61,567 nt of DNA from Hymenochaete sp. R1 (lineage: Eukaryota > Basidiomycota > Agaricomycetes > Hymenochaetales > Hymenochaetaceae): contig JAFREE010000144.1 in assembly GCA_019400425.1 (NCBI GenBank), positions 1 to 61,567 of the forward strand, in the 5' to 3' direction. Positions 57,570 through 61,567 of this stretch are shown here, piece after piece. The notes under the pieces are model-generated. The model saw nothing but the letters and a program-made list of their open reading frames with translations. It did no database searches and had not been told where the DNA came from. The translations under genes were made by a program, and so were the position numbers. Position 1 is the first letter of the stretch; every line of letters begins with the position of its first letter.

Positions 57570-58291
57570 TATTTCCGAACTACTGCACTTTCTAGGTCAT
57601 TAGCTGGCTTTGCGCAAGTGCAGCTCGGAATCATGCCCACACGGCCGGTAACTTCAGCGCAGGTCTAGCGCACGCACTTCGTACCATCGCCTTGAAATGA
57701 TTTCATGATCCTCCATTCTATGGGCTACCAGTACTGCGAGTTTTTCACTTCCCATAGCGCGTTATGTTACTCGTTATGCCTCTTCCCCAATTTCTTAACT
57801 TTATAATTTAACTATGCATTCAAAAGATTATTAAACAGGCTTACACAATGCGAACGACGTCTGCGAGATATCGTCAATGCAGGTGCACGCGCGTCCACCC
57901 GTTCCATAACGTAATATCATTAAATATGTCCAAACAAATTAAAACCGAAGCACCCGCCCTCCCCCAGTTCCGGGATGCTCCGATCCGCGCGCGCGCAAAT
58001 TCAGACTGTCCATACGCCGTATAAACGCGAGAATTCCTTAAATTAGAACCCCTGCCAATGAGCCATCGCCAAATTCACTATAAATTGTACGCAATTTATA
58101 AGTGTTAATGAAAGAGCAGTAAAATAATAGAAAAAAGACCTCACCGAAATCATAGCGGTTTATCTTATCTATCCCATCGGTGTGTTCCAAATTGGTCACG
58201 CCCCTATCCGCGTATCCGCGGTGTGCACAAAACCCTTCACAACGTAGCACCCAGTTTGACCCACCTCTTAATTCTTTCTCTTGCAGCTGCC
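57570..58291. other. 5' region of the TET/JBP gene
   Basis: No other gene recognised. A good acceptor (ttctttctcttgcag, ending at 58286) sits just before the ATG at 58292, suggesting an intron in the 5' UTR. Confidence 0.45.
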
Positions 58292-60186
58292 ATGGACTGC
58301 CAGACTTTGCACATCTCCCATTTCAACATGCGATCTTATGGAACTTCAATCATGCAGCCCAACGGCGAAGCGCATGGGACGTCATGTGAAGGATGGGATC
58401 ACGGCGATCACATCGTGGAGAAGATGGGGAATCTTGAATTGGAGAGCTTCGACGAGAACGAGGAGGTCCACAGCACATCCGACGAAGATTGCAGTTCAAA
58501 CGACGGTCAGGAAGGCGCAAATTTCAAGTTGTCCAAAGAAGGTGCTGCAAAAAACTGGTCTATTCACTCACTGCTCGATTCTATCGCAGAACCCGACGAA
58601 CCTAATGGAGAATTTTTGAAACCCAGTCGAGATGAAATTTATGCGCTCCCTCAAAGATTTGCGCCCCCTCTAGGTCTAGAGAACATCCAAACAATATACG
58701 GCCTCTTCCGCTCGGAACGCAGTGCAGCTCAAGGTACAGCGGCTCATGACGAGGAACCCCCTACCAAAGAAGCCGAAGACACCAGAAAAGCGATCAAAAG
58801 AAAAAGGTCCAGCCGAGTCCGAAGGCATAAGACAGGCCTTTCGAAGCTGGAGGAGCAAGACCCCGAGAGCTACAAAGCCATCAAGGGCAATCTTACCAAG
58901 GCCAAAAGGCTTAAAAGGCGACGCATGCGCCTCCCGGCCACAGAGTCAGCCCTACTACAGAGGCACGTTTCTAACGTTAAGGTTGTATTCGGTTCTGCGA
59001 GCAGCCTAAGTTTCGAGCACAGCAAACCTGGTTGGATTGGAATCCAGGCTGCCACTTCATCTCAGAACCCCTTGGCTCCCTCAGAACAGCTTTACCCTGA
59101 CATCGATGTTGACCCTCGCTGGAGCGAGGAAGTCAAAACCCGCGTCAACAACGGTTGGGAGTATATAAAAAATGACGTCAAGTAAGTCGCTATGCTGAAT
59201 TTTTTGTAATAAACGCTGCCGACGAAACACCCTTATTAGTAGAGCTGCTGTGATCGTCGACAAAGAGGAGCGGATTATTGCAGTGAAACCTTCACAGCCC
59301 AAAGAAGGATGGGCGGAGATTTGTAAAGAGGTCCAGGGCGCTCTTGTCGAATTCGGCAAGACGCTTAGTATTAAAAAGTATAAGCAGCACGACAGGGGCG
59401 ACTTCGGTTGCTTTTCGATGGGTTTGTCCTCCGGAGGTGGTCAGAAGGTGAGCTTCATTTGAGTTCTCCGGTCCACAGGTCTCCAACTATTCGCTTTTTT
59501 CCCTAAGGAGCCTATGGTTCTGGCAAAGACGCCAACAGAGAAGCAGAACTTGAAGAACTTTCTCGACAACAAGAGCGTCGAAGCCTATACGGAGCATGTA
59601 GCGCGTTAGTTTGCGTTTCCAGATTGACTTACTACTCAGCTGCTTAAATTAACTGGGCCCATTTATAGAAGTATTTAGAACCTGGTTCCCCAGGCTCGCG
59701 TGCCTCTACACACTTGCCCAAGTGCGCTTGATGGTATCCCAAAACCTCCTAAACACATTTTTCCCCGGCCTTCCATTCGACGCAGCATCGTTAAACTTTA
59801 CTAGCGAGTCGTGCAGTACCTGGCACCGCGATTTCAAGAACCTCGTCTGGGGCGTGTGTTGCATAGGGCCCCTTGGTAACTTCGACTGGACGGTATCTGG
59901 TCAGTTTATGATGGAGGAGCTTCGATGTATCATTGAGCTCAGGCCAGGTGACCTTTTTTTCGTTCCCTCCGGTGCCATCAGACACGCCAATGCGCCTCTA
60001 AAAAACCCTTCAATCGAGAACCGCTACGCAATCGTATTTTATTCTGCAGGCGGAAACTTCAGATGGATCGCAAATAATTTCAAGAAGCAAGACGACAACA
60101 GAGCGACCAAAGAGCGCATTAAAGAGGGCGCTCGAAGATGGGAAGAAGGATGGGCGCTTTTTAGCACATTGTCAGACATTCTATAG
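58292..60186 (+). CDS. TET/JBP-type 2OG-Fe(II) dioxygenase
   Basis: Exons 58292-59181, 59243-59447, 59508-59604 and 59669-60186 join in phase and give 569 residues. The N-terminal half is acidic then strongly basic (KAIKRKRSSRVRRHKTGL, KAKRLKRRRMRL), a likely nuclear and DNA-contact region. The catalytic part shows FSMGLSSGGGQ, then SCSTWHRDFKNLVWGVCCIG with H450 and D452, then LRPGDLFFVPSGAIRHANAP with H503, and NRYAIVFYSAGGNFRW with R516 as the likely 2OG contact. This is the fungal TET/JBP pattern, a family that oxidises 5-methylcytosine or thymine in DNA or RNA and is expanded with KDZ transposons in mushrooms. The frame is intact. Activity and target are inferred from family only. Confidence 0.8.
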
Positions 60187-60280
60187 ATAACGTGGCGTCA
60201 TTTTCCGTACGTTCGATTTATAAAAACACCTAAATTAATGCGCACAAGAAAGAGCAGCCCGTATACATGCGAGACAAAGA

Positions 60281-61567
60281 TTAGTAGCTACGCCTATACT
60301 TAACCATCTCCAATATCTCAAAGACTAAATGATGGACGTTCATTAGCCCCCTCCCTGTACTCTTCACCAACCACCTCCCCAGATTCTGCAAGTTCCATTC
60401 GGCAACTATATCTGGGAAAACTTCACATACCCTGCTCCATAACTCTTCGTTGTGCCTTGCTACAAAAATGATGACAGGGACAACCTCCACCATGTTACAT
60501 TTATCCCCGTAGTACCTCCATTCATGCATACTCGGCTCCATGTCGTTGAACTTGTGATTCTGCGGGAGCCAGCAGTTATAACAGACGGTATGTGACACCG
60601 GAAATTTCACATCAAACTTCTTCCACTTGAAAAACCCACTTTGTTCCGGCGAGTTCTGGTACGCGCCCATGGCAGGCGACTTGCACCACTTTGGAAGCTC
60701 GTTGTTGTAGCAGGAACTGCACCACCTCGGCTGTTCATCGGACATGGAAAGCTCCACTTCCAACCCCAGCAGCATCCAACACGCGACACATTTACCCGTC
60801 AACCCGAGGACGTCCAAACCCAAGCTTTCTTTTAACTCCTTCGCCTGAGCTTTATCAGATTGAACTGCCTTCCCTTTTAGAATGCAAGACATAGAAACGT
60901 CTGCACCCTGATAGGACGACGGAGGGACGGAGGCAGATTTGGTGGAGATTTCTCGGTTCAAATCAGCAGACGGAGTAGCTGGTTGGCTGGAGGATTTGAC
61001 GTTGGAATCGTAAAGCATGCTTTGACGAGAAAATACAGAGACCGACGGGTTCCGTAGCCCACGTCCAGAAGATACAGAGCTATCGAACGCGGTGCCTTTT
61101 GAGGCGACCAGCTTCCTGCGAAAATACATGTCAATCGCGTCCGGTAGCTGTTTGCCAACTCCTCCTTCCAGAGCCATCTTCAGTAATATCGATGGACTTC
61201 CGTTTGGATCGCAATTGCTGCACCGTTCTGAGTCAGGGACGTCAAGACACGTTGGCAAACCTTCGTCGAGTTCGTCTGTGATGTTAGAAGTGCAGAATGA
61301 CTTCAAGCATCCTTTGAACTTTGCCATCCGCGAAGCCGCAGCTACTAGTTGTAGGTCTTCGCCGATTACAGCCCTATCACCATTTGATGGGATGTAAATA
61401 ATATAGGCTGGTAGTCCTTTCCTTCCCGCTCGACCCATCCCTTGCACGAAGTTCAACAGTCCGTACGGATTCCCAACAAAAACGACACACTGCACAAAGT
61501 CCTCATCCATTCCCTGCATCAAAGCCGAAGTCGCAACAATCCACTGGCCAGACTTTGACCAACTCTT
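60281..61567 (-). CDS. RecQ-like DEAD/DEAH helicase, C-terminal part, 5' end outside window
   Basis: The frame is open to the window edge. It starts with KSGQWIVATSALMQGMDEDF, then VVFVGNPYGLLNFVQGMGRA with the motif VI arginines (QGMGRAGR). After the helicase core comes a Cys-rich tail: CLDVPDSERCSNC, then GKCVACWMLLG, WCSSCYNNELPKWC and HTVCYNCWLPQNH, possible zinc sites. It stops at 60281, 95 bp from the end of the convergent TET/JBP gene. RecQ-like helicases of this kind multiply near telomeres in many fungi, which supports a subtelomere-like setting. Confidence 0.7.
   Translation of the reverse strand, partial: KSWSKSGQWIVATSALMQGMDEDFVQCVVFVGNPYGLLNFVQGMGRAGRKGLPAYIIYIPSNGDRAVIGEDLQLVAAASRMAKFKGCLKSFCTSNITDELDEGLPTCLDVPDSERCSNCDPNGSPSILLKMALEGGVGKQLPDAIDMYFRRKLVASKGTAFDSSVSSGRGLRNPSVSVFSRQSMLYDSNVKSSSQPATPSADLNREISTKSASVPPSSYQGADVSMSCILKGKAVQSDKAQAKELKESLGLDVLGLTGKCVACWMLLGLEVELSMSDEQPRWCSSCYNNELPKWCKSPAMGAYQNSPEQSGFFKWKKFDVKFPVSHTVCYNCWLPQNHKFNDMEPSMHEWRYYGDKCNMVEVVPVIIFVARHNEELWSRVCEVFPDIVAEWNLQNLGRWLVKSTGRGLMNVHHLVFEILEMVKYRRSY

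Noticed and set aside
1..61567. CRISPR arrays, rRNA or tRNA genes
   Set aside because: No spaced direct-repeat array, no rRNA core and no tRNA B-box with matching arms was seen by eye.

Overview
The window is nuclear DNA from a basidiomycete fungus, most likely an Agaricomycete. Genes carry many 50-70 nt introns with GTRNGT donors and YAG acceptors. Its recognisable families (KDZ-linked TET/JBP dioxygenases, Tyr-kinase-like fragments, PsiD-like phosphatidylserine decarboxylases, SSGSGKSR-type NTPases, secreted Ser/Thr-rich proteins) are typical of mushroom genomes. Interspersed Ty1/copia and hAT elements, many broken gene copies and a RecQ-like helicase at the right edge suggest an accessory or subtelomere-like compartment. 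No CRISPR, rRNA or tRNA gene was recognised.

Layout. 1-2515 (+): 3' seven exons of a JmjC-like protein, with an in-frame TAG near the window start. 4658-6293 (-): five-exon coiled-coil protein. About 6800-11625 (+): decayed copia element. 12797-17582 (-): complete ten-exon paralogue of the first gene, 1418 codons, facing it. 18.6-24.9 kb: a gene graveyard with broken copies of SNF8/VPS22, a DUF3128 protein and the 3' end of an importin, followed by a 1.79 kb hAT-type element (23073-24864) with an exact 8-bp target duplication that carries membrane-protein exons. 24.9-26.4 kb: kinase fragments. 26761-28649 (+): condensation/acetyltransferase gene with one nonsense codon. 28983-30278 (-): intact PSD-family decarboxylase. 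30.4-32.5 kb (-): 5' fragments of an importin. 34004-about 38300 (-): multi-exon P-loop NTPase with a nuclease-like C-terminal domain. 38.3-41.3 kb: stop-riddled coding-like sequence. 43295-44754 (+): secreted protein gene. 44892-45721 (-): broken Hikeshi/OPI10 copy. 46.4-52.4 kb (-): copia element interrupted by a truncated hAT element. 53-57.3 kb: three decayed genes. 58292-60186 (+): intact TET/JBP-type 2OG-Fe(II) dioxygenase. 60281-end (-): RecQ-like helicase running off the window.

How they fit. There is no single operon-like pathway. Intact or nearly intact genes (JmjC-like, coiled coil, PSD-like, NTPase-nuclease, secreted protein, TET/JBP, RecQ) alternate with decayed transposons and dead copies of conserved single-copy eukaryotic genes. 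Two oxygenase families that act on chromatin or nucleic acid (JmjC-like and TET/JBP), a nuclease-like NTPase and a RecQ helicase sit among the elements. The strongest new observations are the gene-carrying hAT element, the convergent JmjC pair, the TET/JBP gene beside RecQ, and an importin whose two ends lie 7 kb apart around other genes. Exon boundaries were derived by hand from splice sites, phase and paralogue comparison. Family names come from motif recognition, not from database searches.
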